Part shown: piece by piece, positions 1 to 6,926 of the stretch | Layout of the letters: each line of letters starts with the position of its first letter | Numbering within the stretch: the stretch's first letter is position 1 | Assembly: GCA_947246775.1 (NCBI GenBank) | Contig: CAMXTM010000026.1 | Location: forward strand, 1 to 12,515 | Length of the DNA stretch: 12,515 bases | Direction of reading: 5' to 3' | From: an uncultured Clostridium sp. | GTDB lineage: Bacteria; Bacillota; Clostridia; Lachnospirales; Anaerotignaceae | Position numbers and translations under genes: made by a program | The notes under the pieces: model-generated | The model's database searches: none | What the model was told of the DNA's origin: nothing | What the model saw: the letters and a program-made list of their open reading frames with translations, nothing else

Positions 1-444
1 ATGATTGTGTGCATATTTAGAAAATGCCTTATAAACGGACTGTATAAACACTTTTACATCAATTTCTGCTTGTAAAAGTATTTCGTCTATAGGAATTGGA
101 ATGAAATTAGAAATTTCGTTAAATGTCATATTACCTCGTAAAGGAATGTCAAAGTCTAAACAATCTGAATAAAGAGCTATTAGTATTTCTTTTAAATAAG
201 CAATGGTAAGTAAATCTTTTTCTAAGGATACAATATAAGTACCTGGCTCAGTATAAAAAAGTACATAACCAGAATGAACTTTTTCTGTTATCAAATCTGT
301 TAATAATACCAAAAATTCCTTTGGGGCATTATTGTCATTCAAATAGGAAGCAGAAATTAGTGCGCTTTCTTCTTCTGTTTTAAATTTCATATCAAACCAG
401 CCAGAATCAATATTAGAAATAGAAAAGATGCATTTTTGTTTCAT
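1..444 (-). CDS. Hypothetical protein, tandem paralogue (3' end outside window)
   Basis: The frame is open from an ATG at 442-444 to the window edge (148 codons), so the C-terminus is missing. It begins MKQKCIFSISNIDSGWFDM and is clearly a paralogue of the next gene upstream (492-1031), with the same N-terminus and the same block MTFNEISNFIPI...AFSKYAHNH. The start is supported by an AAGGGG box 8 nt upstream, in the same place as in the paralogue. Relative to the paralogue it carries a 6-bp in-frame duplication (ISNFIPIPIDE against ISNFIPIDE) and a diverged middle part. It has no signal peptide, membrane segment or known motif that I recognise; it looks like a soluble alpha/beta protein. It lies 47 bp downstream of its twin and is probably co-transcribed with it. 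The family is unknown to me. Tandem amplification of small soluble proteins is common among immunity genes, but that is only an analogy. Confidence 0.8.
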   Translation of the reverse strand, partial: MKQKCIFSISNIDSGWFDMKFKTEEESALISASYLNDNNAPKEFLVLLTDLITEKVHSGYVLFYTEPGTYIVSLEKDLLTIAYLKEILIALYSDCLDFDIPLRGNMTFNEISNFIPIPIDEILLQAEIDVKVFIQSVYKAFSKYAHNH

Positions 445-491
445 AAGTATCACCCCTTACAGTAAAAATTGTATATTTGTTAACAGTAGTA

Positions 492-1031
492 TTAGGAATC
501 TTTTTTGTCCCAGCCTTTTTGTTTGATAGCTTGTTCAAACATATCCCATTCTTCTTTAGGGAAATAATTCCAGTTTTCCTCATATTTGTCATATAATAAA
601 TGATTGTGTGCATATTTAGAAAATGCCTTATAAACGGACTGTATAAACACTTTTGTATCAATTTCTGCTTGTAAAAGTATTTCGTCTATAGGAATGAAAT
701 TAGAAATTTCGTTAAATGTCATAGTACCCCATAAAGGAATGTCAAATCCTTTGTTGTCTTTATAGATACAATCATATATTGAGTAAGCAACAGTTAGTAT
801 TTCTTTTTCTAATGATAAAAAATAAGTACCAGGTTCTTCATCAAAAAATACATAAGCAGTATCTATTTTTTGTAATAGAAAATCTGTTAGCATAAGCAGT
901 AATTCTTTGGGGGAATCATGAAAAAATACATCAGAGGCAGAAATATATACTGTTTTTTCCTCTGTTTTAAATTCCATATCAAACCAGCCAGAATTAATAT
1001 CAGAAATAGAAAAGATACATTTTTGTTTCAT
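492..1031 (-). CDS. Hypothetical protein, complete tandem paralogue
   Basis: A 179-residue protein begins MKQKCIFSISDINSGWFDM and ends in a lysine-rich tail, KQKGWDKKDS. I chose the ATG at 1029-1031 because AAGGAG lies exactly 8 nt upstream. A GTG 9 bp further out (1038-1040) overlaps that box and cannot use it. The protein is acidic and aromatic-rich, without signal peptide or transmembrane segment, so it is probably cytoplasmic. The N-terminal ~25 residues and the block around residues 105-144 are nearly identical to the neighbour at 1-444, while the centre is diverged. It lies 93 bp downstream of the diguanylate cyclase gene, separated from it by an inverted repeat that overlaps a possible promoter. 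It may therefore be transcribed independently. I do not recognise the family and assign no function. Confidence 0.85.
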   Translation of the reverse strand: MKQKCIFSISDINSGWFDMEFKTEEKTVYISASDVFFHDSPKELLLMLTDFLLQKIDTAYVFFDEEPGTYFLSLEKEILTVAYSIYDCIYKDNKGFDIPLWGTMTFNEISNFIPIDEILLQAEIDTKVFIQSVYKAFSKYAHNHLLYDKYEENWNYFPKEEWDMFEQAIKQKGWDKKDS

Positions 1032-1039
1032 AAGTGTCA

Positions 1040-1045
1040 CTCCTT
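1040..1045 (-). promoter_or_regulatory. Ribosome binding site that fixes the start at 1031
   Basis: AAGGAG on the minus strand lies 8 nt from the ATG at 1029-1031. Its last base is the G of the alternative GTG start at 1038-1040, which rules that start out. The same box-and-spacer context (ACTGTAAGG.GTGA.ACTT) precedes the paralogue at 444, so the leader was duplicated with the gene. Confidence 0.8.
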
Positions 1046-1065
1046 ACAGTAGTATTTTTAGTATA

Positions 1066-1110
1066 ATATTATCCCACCTCTAAACATTTGTTTAAACAGC
1101 GGGATAATAT
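1066..1110. repeat. 10-bp perfect inverted repeat with nested hairpin
   Basis: The arms ATATTATCCC (1066-1075) and GGGATAATAT (1101-1110) are exact inverse complements around a 25-nt loop. The loop contains a smaller hairpin (TAAACA/TGTTTA, 1081-1094). It sits between the cyclase stop codon and the start of the next gene. Neither strand shows a U-run directly after the stem, so it is a poor intrinsic terminator. On the minus strand the second arm contains GATAAT, a possible -10 element. That makes an operator, or an RNA structure between the two genes, more likely. The role is inferred; the repeat itself is certain. Confidence 0.6.
1068..1096 (-). promoter_or_regulatory. Possible promoter for the paralogue pair
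   Basis: On the minus strand TTTAAA (1091-1096) is followed after 17 nt by GATAAT (1068-1073). The spacing is ideal but the -35 matches only four of six positions, and the region is AT-rich, so chance matches are common. The -10 lies inside the inverted-repeat arm, which would let a repressor binding there block it. Confidence 0.3.
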
Positions 1111-1124
1111 AGAAATAGTGATTT

Positions 1125-3440
1125 TTATTGTATATTATGATTTTTTTCTTCCTCAAATATAGCAAAGCCATTTCTGCCATTTTCTTTTACTATATATAGT
1201 GCAGTATCTGCTTTTTGATATAATGTTGAAAAATCGCTACCTTGCAGTGGAGAAAGAGAAATACCAATAGAAACGGTTGTTGTGACTGCGCTTTCGCCCT
1301 CGCCATAGGTTTGCTCAAATTCTTTTACTAATCTGCCTACTGTATTTTTAATAGCGGAAAAGGAGTTAATATTTTGTATTAGTACAATAAATTCGTCGCC
1401 GCCTAGTCTACCTATAATATCCGTTTTACGAAAATGCTTTTTCAATATATTAGCAGCATCGACAAGCACTTTATCGCCCATTTGGTGACCTAATGTATCA
1501 TTTACTGTTTTAAAATTATCTAAGTCGCAAATTAAAAAGGCATGCACACCTTTGCCTAATATTTTTTTAGACACTGCTTCTGTAACCAATTTTTGTGTTG
1601 TAGCACGATTGTAAACTTCTGTTAAAAAGTCCATATCTGCTTGTTTTTTCAGTTCTAGTTCTTTTCCCTTTTTGTCATTGATGTCTTTGATGACCATAAG
1701 TCCCTTTATATCGCCAGATTCTGGTTCTTGTAAAAAGTGAATGGTACACTCTACCCAGATGTAATTTTTACCCTCTGTTTTTCTGCGATATTCTAAATGT
1801 AATGCTCTTTTACCCCTAAAGAAAACATAGTATAAATTTTCTCTGGAAAATGTTGTTAAAGTAGAAAGTCTATCATCTTCGTAAATACTAGATTGTATTA
1901 CATCATATAAATATTCTGAGTAACATTTTCTTTTTGAAGAAGAATCCATTTCTTCCATTTCATCAAAGTTTTGTTCTTCAATATAGTCTTTGGTAATGTT
2001 GATTTCATAGGACATCATAGAATTTGAGGTAATTGCTTTTCTTAATTCCATTTCTTCTGCCATTTGCAATTCATTTTCTTTTAATAAAGTAGCATCTTCT
2101 AAGATACCAACAGTTTGTATAATATTGCTTTTATCTTTGTCAAATATATTTGTAATAATAATTTTGCTCCAAGTAAAACCACCATTTGGTTTTCTTATTT
2201 TTATAACGCTGCTTATTGTTTGCTGACCCTCTCCAATTTTTTCAAATACATTACGTACATCTTCTATAGAATCAGGTACAATCCAATTTTGCTGTATTAG
2301 GCTTTCTGGAATATTTTCTAATTGTCTTGCAAAACCATATTTTTCATTGCCTCTATAACGAAATGTCAGTTGTTTTGTTTCAATATCATAGTCAAAAATA
2401 ACTTGTGTTCCTTGAGATACTGCAATAGCAAGGCTGGTTTCATTTTGCTTTAATATTTGATTCATTTGTATCATTTCGTCTCTGCTCTTTTTGGATAGAT
2501 AGAATATCCATGCAAATATGAGTATAAAGATAGCTAAAACCTCTGCCAAAAGTTGCCAAACCATCATATTAATTTTATATAGCTTTGCGTCCATTGTTTC
2601 TGGGTCCATAATACAAATCATGTACCAGTCATTGATTTCATAGGGCATATAATATAAATATCTTTGCTCACCGCTTAAAATATAGTCCATAATTTCATTT
2701 TTATTTTGTCCCATATTTATTTTCATTTGGTCAATGTCATTTTCTAATAAATTTGTTTGAGACATATCCTGCCAAAAATTTTTTTCTGAATCAATATGTG
2801 TTTCTTGATTTGGATTGATGATAAAATCACCATTTTGTTCTACAATACCAAAATAATACTGTTTATTTCCAATAATATTTCTCATTGTTTCAGAAAAACT
2901 TTCTACATCAATCGCGCCATATAGAACACCAGTAATCTTACCATTTTGATAAATAGGTACAGCATTTACAAATTCATATTTATATAGTAATGGTTGTTTA
3001 ATCAATTTTGATGTACTACTTACACCGTTTATAGCCTCTTTAAAAAAGTCTTCTTCTTTTACATCTGCTTGTATGTTTGCTGTTGTTTTTGCTAAACCAG
3101 TTGTATTTGCAATACCAATGTAGCAAAATGTAATACCAGTAGATTCTTGTTGTAAACGTTCTTGGATTTCTTCTATGTTCATTCCCCTTACTAAAGTCAT
3201 TCGTTCTGCAACATTTTTCATATGATTTAAAGAGTCATCTAACATAGATTTGAGTGTTTGACTACTTTGCTTAGAAAATAGCTGTAATTCAACATAAGAA
3301 CGTTCTAACTCCTCTTGTCGTAATACTTTACGAAAATGCCAAAAAAGCCCTGAAGAAGCAATACAAAAAAAGATAAACGCTATAATTAACTGCATATATA
3401 ATTTTCTTTTTCCTTTTTTTAATGTCCTGATTTCTTTCAT
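1125..3440 (-). CDS. Membrane diguanylate cyclase: Cache-like sensor, two PAS-like domains, GGDEF
   Basis: This 771-residue protein is predicted to make cyclic di-GMP from two GTP at the membrane. Visible architecture: transmembrane helix ~14-36; an extracytoplasmic region ~37-291 with the look of a double Cache sensor (YIGIANTTGLAKTT; VPIYQNGKITGVLYGAID); transmembrane helix ~292-316; two PAS-like regions ~335-455 and ~465-590; GGDEF domain ~598-765. The signature GGDEF (residues 680-684, bases 1389-1403) is intact, as are the metal-binding DLDNFK at 639-644 and DTLGH at 648-652. An RKTD motif (671-674) lies exactly five residues before it, matching the RxxD product-inhibition I-site. The enzyme should therefore be active and feedback-controlled. 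There is no EAL domain. The ATG at 3438-3440 has a purine-rich AGGGGG box with a longish 12-nt spacer. The gene has its own upstream promoter region and is not in an operon with the hemerythrin gene, whose terminator intervenes. The ligand of the sensor is unknown. Confidence 0.93.
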   Translation of the reverse strand: MKEIRTLKKGKRKLYMQLIIAFIFFCIASSGLFWHFRKVLRQEELERSYVELQLFSKQSSQTLKSMLDDSLNHMKNVAERMTLVRGMNIEEIQERLQQESTGITFCYIGIANTTGLAKTTANIQADVKEEDFFKEAINGVSSTSKLIKQPLLYKYEFVNAVPIYQNGKITGVLYGAIDVESFSETMRNIIGNKQYYFGIVEQNGDFIINPNQETHIDSEKNFWQDMSQTNLLENDIDQMKINMGQNKNEIMDYILSGEQRYLYYMPYEINDWYMICIMDPETMDAKLYKINMMVWQLLAEVLAIFILIFAWIFYLSKKSRDEMIQMNQILKQNETSLAIAVSQGTQVIFDYDIETKQLTFRYRGNEKYGFARQLENIPESLIQQNWIVPDSIEDVRNVFEKIGEGQQTISSVIKIRKPNGGFTWSKIIITNIFDKDKSNIIQTVGILEDATLLKENELQMAEEMELRKAITSNSMMSYEINITKDYIEEQNFDEMEEMDSSSKRKCYSEYLYDVIQSSIYEDDRLSTLTTFSRENLYYVFFRGKRALHLEYRRKTEGKNYIWVECTIHFLQEPESGDIKGLMVIKDINDKKGKELELKKQADMDFLTEVYNRATTQKLVTEAVSKKILGKGVHAFLICDLDNFKTVNDTLGHQMGDKVLVDAANILKKHFRKTDIIGRLGGDEFIVLIQNINSFSAIKNTVGRLVKEFEQTYGEGESAVTTTVSIGISLSPLQGSDFSTLYQKADTALYIVKENGRNGFAIFEEEKNHNIQ

Positions 3441-3472
3441 ATTTGCTGTTTTCCCCCTGCGAATAAAGCGCT

Positions 3473-3503
3473 ATTATATCAATATTTTATTAGATAGACA
3501 CAA
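3473..3503 (-). promoter_or_regulatory. Candidate promoter of the diguanylate cyclase gene
   Basis: A consensus -10 TATAAT (3473-3478 on the minus strand) lies ~33 bp upstream of the cyclase ATG. TTGTGT (3498-3503) is a weak -35 at a long 19-nt spacing. A start about 7 nt downstream of the -10 would give a 5' leader of roughly 25 nt that still contains the ribosome binding site. The imperfect -35 fits an activator-dependent or weak promoter. Confidence 0.45.
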
Positions 3504-3530
3504 TTTATACTACAAAATTTTTCTTTCCCA

Positions 3531-3546
3531 TGTTAATGTATTAACA
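3531..3546. promoter_or_regulatory. Operator-like palindrome upstream of the cyclase promoter
   Basis: TGTTAAT (3531-3537) and ATTAACA (3540-3546) form a perfect 7-bp inverted repeat around a 2-bp centre. They lie ~30 bp upstream of the candidate -35 of the cyclase gene. A second weaker dyad, TATCAT/ATGATA, follows at 3554-3573. This is the usual position and size of an activator or repressor site. AT-rich dyads arise by chance, so function is only inferred and no regulator is identified. Confidence 0.35.
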
Positions 3547-3761
3547 TTAAATGTATCATATTCGATAATGATATGCAATAGAGAATATAGTGCTTTTTAT
3601 TAGTTTTATTAAAATTAATAAATGTTATATAGAATACTGTTTTTATAAAAATAAAAGAGTCATAAAAGAGCAATTATTTATGCACAATATTTATCAATAA
3701 TCAATAAAAAAATAATAAAATAATAGATGAATATTTAATCAATCTATTCAAATAAGAAAAA

Positions 3762-3801
3762 TAAAAAACGAAACTCTATGACGAATGTCATAAAACTTCG
3801 C
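3762..3801 (-). terminator. Intrinsic terminator of the hemerythrin-receiver gene
   Basis: On the minus strand a 14-bp stem (3787-3800 with 3769-3782) encloses the 4-nt loop ATTC. Three of its pairs are G-U wobbles, so it is fully paired only in RNA from this strand. It is followed directly by six T and then more T-rich sequence (minus strand, from 3768 downwards). It lies about 55 bp past the stop codon at 3856. The wobble pattern fixes the orientation as minus. Confidence 0.85.
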
Positions 3802-3855
3802 TTTTAAAAGTCTATATTTTTACTATCAACTGATAATATGAAAGAAAGATTTGTA

Positions 3856-5220
3856 TTATATTAAAGCTTCTTTCTTTTTAAAGTAATCGTCAATTTTTAT
3901 TTTAATATCTGTAGGTTTTAAATATTTTGATAAATACCCTTCTGGTTTTAAAGAGATTACTTTTTTTACACTTTCTGGGTCAGTTTTGCTTGTAAGGAAT
4001 ATAACTGGAATATCTGCAAATTCCTTTTCAGAGCGCAGCATAGCTAATATTTGTCTTCCATCACAAACAGGCATTTCATAGTCAAGCAAAACTAAATCTG
4101 GTTTATCTAATGTAATTGCTCGAATGGCAGACAGTCCAGATTTCACTGTAGAAACATCATAATCGTCGTTTAATAGTTCATGCATACCTTGTCGTATAAT
4201 AATAGAATCGTCTACAATAAGCACTTTGTTCTTTTTTGTTCTTGTTTCTTTTCTTTCTGCAAGATATTTTTCAATCTCAACCATAGCATTATTTGTTTCG
4301 ATTGGAGTACCAATAGTATTTTTAAGTAAATGTGGTGCAATAATGCAGTATGAAAAGTATCCTGCACCTGTATTAAATAATAGGCTGACTTGTGGGCTTT
4401 TTCTTTCTAGTACCTCTTGAAATTGATTGTAGGTCAATAAATTTTCTTCTTCCATTGTACATTCTTCTATGTTCATAGATGGAAATTTTTTCATAACACG
4501 CCTTACAAATTGCTGTGCTGTGTATCTGGCTGCATTTACTAGCATGGTATCTAATTTGTTTGAGCGAATACCTATGATTTTTCCAACTGTATTGATAAGC
4601 ATTGTTTCTTCAAAAACTAAAATAATTTCCCATTTTTTTTCATCTTCTTCTGTAGCATAAACAAGACGATAATATACTCCGTTTCCAAATTTTTCTCCAC
4701 CATAGGTTTCACTAATCACGTGTGATTCCAAATGGAACATATCATATAAAAGTTGAATAATTGTTTTTTTGATAGCGGTATGTTCTTTGTCAGGTAAACG
4801 ATTTGACCATTTACTAGCTTGTCCTTGTACAATTGCGAGGTCTTCTGTGAGTGTGTGACCAATAAGCCAACCTGCACAAACACCTAAAAAGTGGTCAACA
4901 GCATCTGGAGCATAATCTGTCAATTTTAATTCTTCTTCCAATGCAGGAAGTGTGCTTTCTCGAAAATTTTTATGTATATATTTGTGTGTTTCTAGTTCTT
5001 CATAATGAATTGATTCCATATAATCTTCTTCATCTTTGAAATGTTTCATAGCATGTTCTTTAAAATATTTAATGCCTTCTTTACATGCCCACTTTCCTTT
5101 TTTTTCTTCTTCTCCAAATGCAAAAAGTTTATTGATAATCTTAAAAAGTCTTTTGTGTTCTTTGTCAATGATTTCTACTCCAATATTGTACTTATCGTCC
5201 CATATTAGTTGATTATCCAT
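3856..5220 (-). CDS. Bacteriohemerythrin fused to a CheX-like region and a receiver domain
   Basis: This 454-residue soluble protein has three parts. Residues ~5-135 are a bacteriohemerythrin with all seven expected diiron ligands in canonical spacing: H22, H60, E64, H79, H83, H122 and D127. It should bind a diiron centre and reversibly O2. Residues ~150-320 resemble a CheX/CheC-type fold in strand and helix pattern (WEIILVFEE..., DTMLVNAARYTAQQF). I do not see the ExxN phosphatase motif, so this middle assignment is tentative. Residues ~331-450 are a receiver: acidic pair D337/D338, phospho-acceptor D380 (VLLDYEMP), T410, and conserved lysine near K432 in GYLSKYLKP. There is no DNA-binding or cyclase output, so phosphorylation or O2 binding probably acts through protein contacts, perhaps in chemotaxis. 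The ATG at 5218-5220 has AAGGAGG with a 7-nt spacer. It is a single-gene unit with its own promoter region and terminator. The phospho-donor could be the kinase at 6927-9908, which is unproven. Confidence 0.9.
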   Translation of the reverse strand: MDNQLIWDDKYNIGVEIIDKEHKRLFKIINKLFAFGEEEKKGKWACKEGIKYFKEHAMKHFKDEEDYMESIHYEELETHKYIHKNFRESTLPALEEELKLTDYAPDAVDHFLGVCAGWLIGHTLTEDLAIVQGQASKWSNRLPDKEHTAIKKTIIQLLYDMFHLESHVISETYGGEKFGNGVYYRLVYATEEDEKKWEIILVFEETMLINTVGKIIGIRSNKLDTMLVNAARYTAQQFVRRVMKKFPSMNIEECTMEEENLLTYNQFQEVLERKSPQVSLLFNTGAGYFSYCIIAPHLLKNTIGTPIETNNAMVEIEKYLAERKETRTKKNKVLIVDDSIIIRQGMHELLNDDYDVSTVKSGLSAIRAITLDKPDLVLLDYEMPVCDGRQILAMLRSEKEFADIPVIFLTSKTDPESVKKVISLKPEGYLSKYLKPTDIKIKIDDYFKKKEALI

Positions 5221-5236
5221 GTAAAATCCTCCTTAA

Positions 5237-5262
5237 CTACAGTTTCATAATATTCACTGTAG
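5237..5262 (-). promoter_or_regulatory. Hairpin just upstream of the hemerythrin gene's ribosome binding site
   Basis: CTACAGT (5237-5243) and ACTGTAG (5256-5262) form a perfect 7-bp inverted repeat with a 12-nt loop. It ends two bases before the AAGGAGG box (5227-5234, minus strand). In the mRNA it would form a stem next to the ribosome binding site and could tune translation. As DNA it could be an operator, since it flanks a TATTAT sequence. Confidence 0.4.
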
Positions 5263-5362
5263 AAATTCTGTAAAAAATTCCTCTTTGGTTTAACAGTTTT
5301 TTAAAATTTTGATTAATATTTCTTTTGTTTTTATCCTTTTTACAAAAATAATTATTTTACGC

Positions 5363-5395
5363 ATTTTATAAGTATTTTATAAATATTTTATAAGT
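5363..5395. repeat. Three tandem 11-bp repeats in the hemerythrin promoter region
   Basis: The unit ATTTTATAAGT occurs three times head to tail (5363-5373, 5374-5384, 5385-5395); the middle copy has one G-to-A change. On the minus strand each unit presents TATAAAAT, a -10-like sequence, at about one helical turn. The array overlaps the best promoter for the downstream gene, so its copy number would matter for promoter geometry. Confidence 0.75.
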
Positions 5396-5403
5396 GTTGT
5401 CAC
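5374..5403 (-). promoter_or_regulatory. Candidate promoter of the hemerythrin-receiver gene
   Basis: On the minus strand GTGACA (5398-5403, five of six -35 consensus positions) is followed by TATAAA after 16 nt or TAAAAT after 18 nt. Both lie within the middle 11-bp repeat. The predicted start gives a leader of about 150 nt before the ATG at 5220, and that leader contains the hairpin at 5237-5262. Confidence 0.45.
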
Positions 5404-5439
5404 CTCTTTTCTTATTTACATTATGCCATACTTTTTCTA

Positions 5440-5491
5440 TTTTTAAAAGGGGATTTTAACTATTTGTAACAAGAAATCCCAGTTTTTAAAG
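5440..5491. repeat. Imperfect inverted repeat upstream of the hemerythrin promoter
   Basis: GGGATTT (5450-5456) and AAATCCC (5474-5480) are exact inverse complements around a 17-nt loop, and the flanks continue to pair imperfectly (TTTTAAAA on one side, TTTTTAAA on the other). It could be a second, weaker terminator after the lipoprotein gene or a regulatory site. It lies between the strong terminator at 5554-5584 and the promoter at 5374-5403, which favours a regulatory role. Confidence 0.4.
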
Positions 5492-5553
5492 AAAAATTTT
5501 TAGAAAAAATGAAAAGTAATAATTTAAAAAATAAAATAAAAAAAGATTTTATC

Positions 5554-5584
5554 AAAAAAGGTCAACTAATTAGTTGACCTTTTT
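5554..5584 (-). terminator. Bidirectional-type intrinsic terminator after the lipoprotein gene
   Basis: A perfect 20-bp palindrome (5560-5579, GGTCAACTAA/TTAGTTGACC) is flanked by A6 on the left and T5 on the right. It would end transcription on either strand. It lies 30 bp past the stop codon of the solute-binding lipoprotein, so its evident job is to end the kinase-lipoprotein operon. No plus-strand gene uses it in this window. Confidence 0.9.
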
Positions 5585-5613
5585 ACCTTTTTGTAAGCAG
5601 TATTTTTATTTAC

Positions 5614-6921
5614 TTATGAATTTAATGCTTCTTCCTGTAATCTATCAAATTCTGCCATACATTCTTCTACAGTAGCACCATTTAATAAATTGCGTACAAT
5701 AACACAAATATTTCCCCATTGTTCTACATTCATACTAGCATTGGTAGCAAGCACATAAATATTTTCTTTTATTTTATCATTTAATGGTTTTAAGGCTGGA
5801 ATACAATCTACTTCTATGTTTTTAGAAGGAGAAATAACTCTATTGATTTCAGTATAAACTTGAAGTGATTCATCAGAAACGACTTCATTTAAAACTGCCA
5901 TAGTATCTTCTAAGTGTTCTGCCTCTGCACTGATAGCATAACCTGTCATAGGGATAACAGGCATTTGTCCCAATTTACTTGGAAAACCGATTACTTGCAT
6001 TTCAAAATCTGGATTACCATAAGCAGTTTCTGTATTGGCTGCTCCCCAGTATGCCATTACAATTGGTGTTTTTTGTGCCAAGAAGTCTGCACTTTCTCCC
6101 TCTATCGCTTCAGAAACGTATGCTTTTTTGGCATCAATGTAACCATTATCAATCAATTTTTGTAAAAATTCAAAACTTGGGCGCATATAGTCGCTGTATT
6201 TTTTTTCTCCACTGTTTAATGCTTGTATTTCTGCCTCTGTATTGCCACCATTATATAGGTCAGCATATGCTTGAGCAAATACAAAACATTCTAACCACCA
6301 ACGGTTTGCACCAATTGGTGTTTCGATGCCATTTTCTTTAAAGATTCTGCAACATTCTAAAAATTCTTCCGGTGTGTTTGGCAGAGGTATATTGTATTGG
6401 TCAAACATATCTTTATTGATAAATAATCCATATGCCACAACTTCTTGAGGAATTGCTACTAATTTTCCATCAATGATATTTGCAGCCTTTACGACATCTC
6501 TCAAATTTTTTGCACTTTCTAGCCCTGATAAATCAGCGAGTCTACCCTCAGAGCCTAATATTTTTATAATATCAGGGTTTAATAAATAACAGTCGTCCAT
6601 ATTATTGCGCGCTCTATCAAGTGCTACATCATCATATGTTTTTTCTTGATAATTTTCTGCTGTATAAGTTTTGTATTCTACAGTTAAATTAAGTTTTTCT
6701 TCTGCCATTGCTACAGTAACATCAAAAGCATTTCTTGCAGTATTATCTGCATTAGGGTTTGTTTTTTCCATAGGAGTGAACAAATTAACTACTTTTTTAT
6801 TTTCTTCTTCTTCTACAATTAGATTTTTACTAGAATTTTGTGGATTGCCACAAGCAACTATTGAAACTGCTGTAACCGTTGCCACAACAACAGCAGTTAT
6901 TTTTTTTAAGTTTTTTTTCAT
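5614..6921 (-). CDS. Extracellular solute-binding lipoprotein (family 1 / MalE-like)
   Basis: This 435-residue lipoprotein is exported and anchored outside the membrane. A lysine-rich start, a hydrophobic stretch (~8-20) and the lipobox IVAC place the modified cysteine at C24, followed by a polar linker. The body has hallmarks of ABC-type carbohydrate-binding proteins: AIPQEVVAYGLFINKDMF with PNTPEEF (~157-187) for the hinge and capping region, and an AYWGAAN segment (~290-296). It probably binds a sugar or similar solute; the ligand cannot be read from sequence. The start ATG lies five bases after the stop of the hybrid kinase. Its AAGGA box (9-nt spacer) lies inside the last kinase codons, so translation is coupled. 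No permease or ATPase gene is adjacent. It may be a sensory partner that presents ligand to the kinase, or it may serve a transporter encoded elsewhere. A strong terminator follows. Confidence 0.9.
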   Translation of the reverse strand: MKKNLKKITAVVVATVTAVSIVACGNPQNSSKNLIVEEEENKKVVNLFTPMEKTNPNADNTARNAFDVTVAMAEEKLNLTVEYKTYTAENYQEKTYDDVALDRARNNMDDCYLLNPDIIKILGSEGRLADLSGLESAKNLRDVVKAANIIDGKLVAIPQEVVAYGLFINKDMFDQYNIPLPNTPEEFLECCRIFKENGIETPIGANRWWLECFVFAQAYADLYNGGNTEAEIQALNSGEKKYSDYMRPSFEFLQKLIDNGYIDAKKAYVSEAIEGESADFLAQKTPIVMAYWGAANTETAYGNPDFEMQVIGFPSKLGQMPVIPMTGYAISAEAEHLEDTMAVLNEVVSDESLQVYTEINRVISPSKNIEVDCIPALKPLNDKIKENIYVLATNASMNVEQWGNICVIVRNLLNGATVEECMAEFDRLQEEALNS

Positions 6922-6926
6922 AATAT

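Larger units (their letters stand above)
3441..3855. other. 415-bp intergenic region between cyclase and hemerythrin genes
   Basis: It contains the cyclase promoter region and two dyads at its left end, and the hemerythrin-receiver terminator at its right end. The part between about 3575 and 3760 is extremely AT-rich with runs of A. I find no open reading frame with a ribosome binding site, no riboswitch core and no tRNA-like structure in it. Confidence 0.5.

Noticed and set aside
413..661. Minus-strand open frame of 82 codons between the left paralogues
   Set aside because: It overlaps both real paralogues in another frame, has no ribosome binding site, and its sequence is explained by the 492-1031 gene.
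1038..1040. GTG as an earlier start of the 492-1031 gene
   Set aside because: It overlaps the AAGGAG box, which is correctly spaced only for the ATG at 1031; the paralogue confirms the ATG.
3441..3855. A cyclic-di-GMP riboswitch in front of the cyclase gene
   Set aside because: The predicted leader is only about 25 nt, and no GEMM-like conserved core was found in the AT-rich region.
5363..5395. The 11-bp tandem repeats as a CRISPR array or replication iterons
   Set aside because: There are no spacers between units, only three short copies, and no cas or replication gene nearby; the promoter context explains them better.
5979..6341. Plus-strand open frame of 120 codons within the lipoprotein gene
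   Set aside because: It lies wholly opposite a well-supported lipoprotein gene, has no ribosome binding site and shows no recognisable domain.
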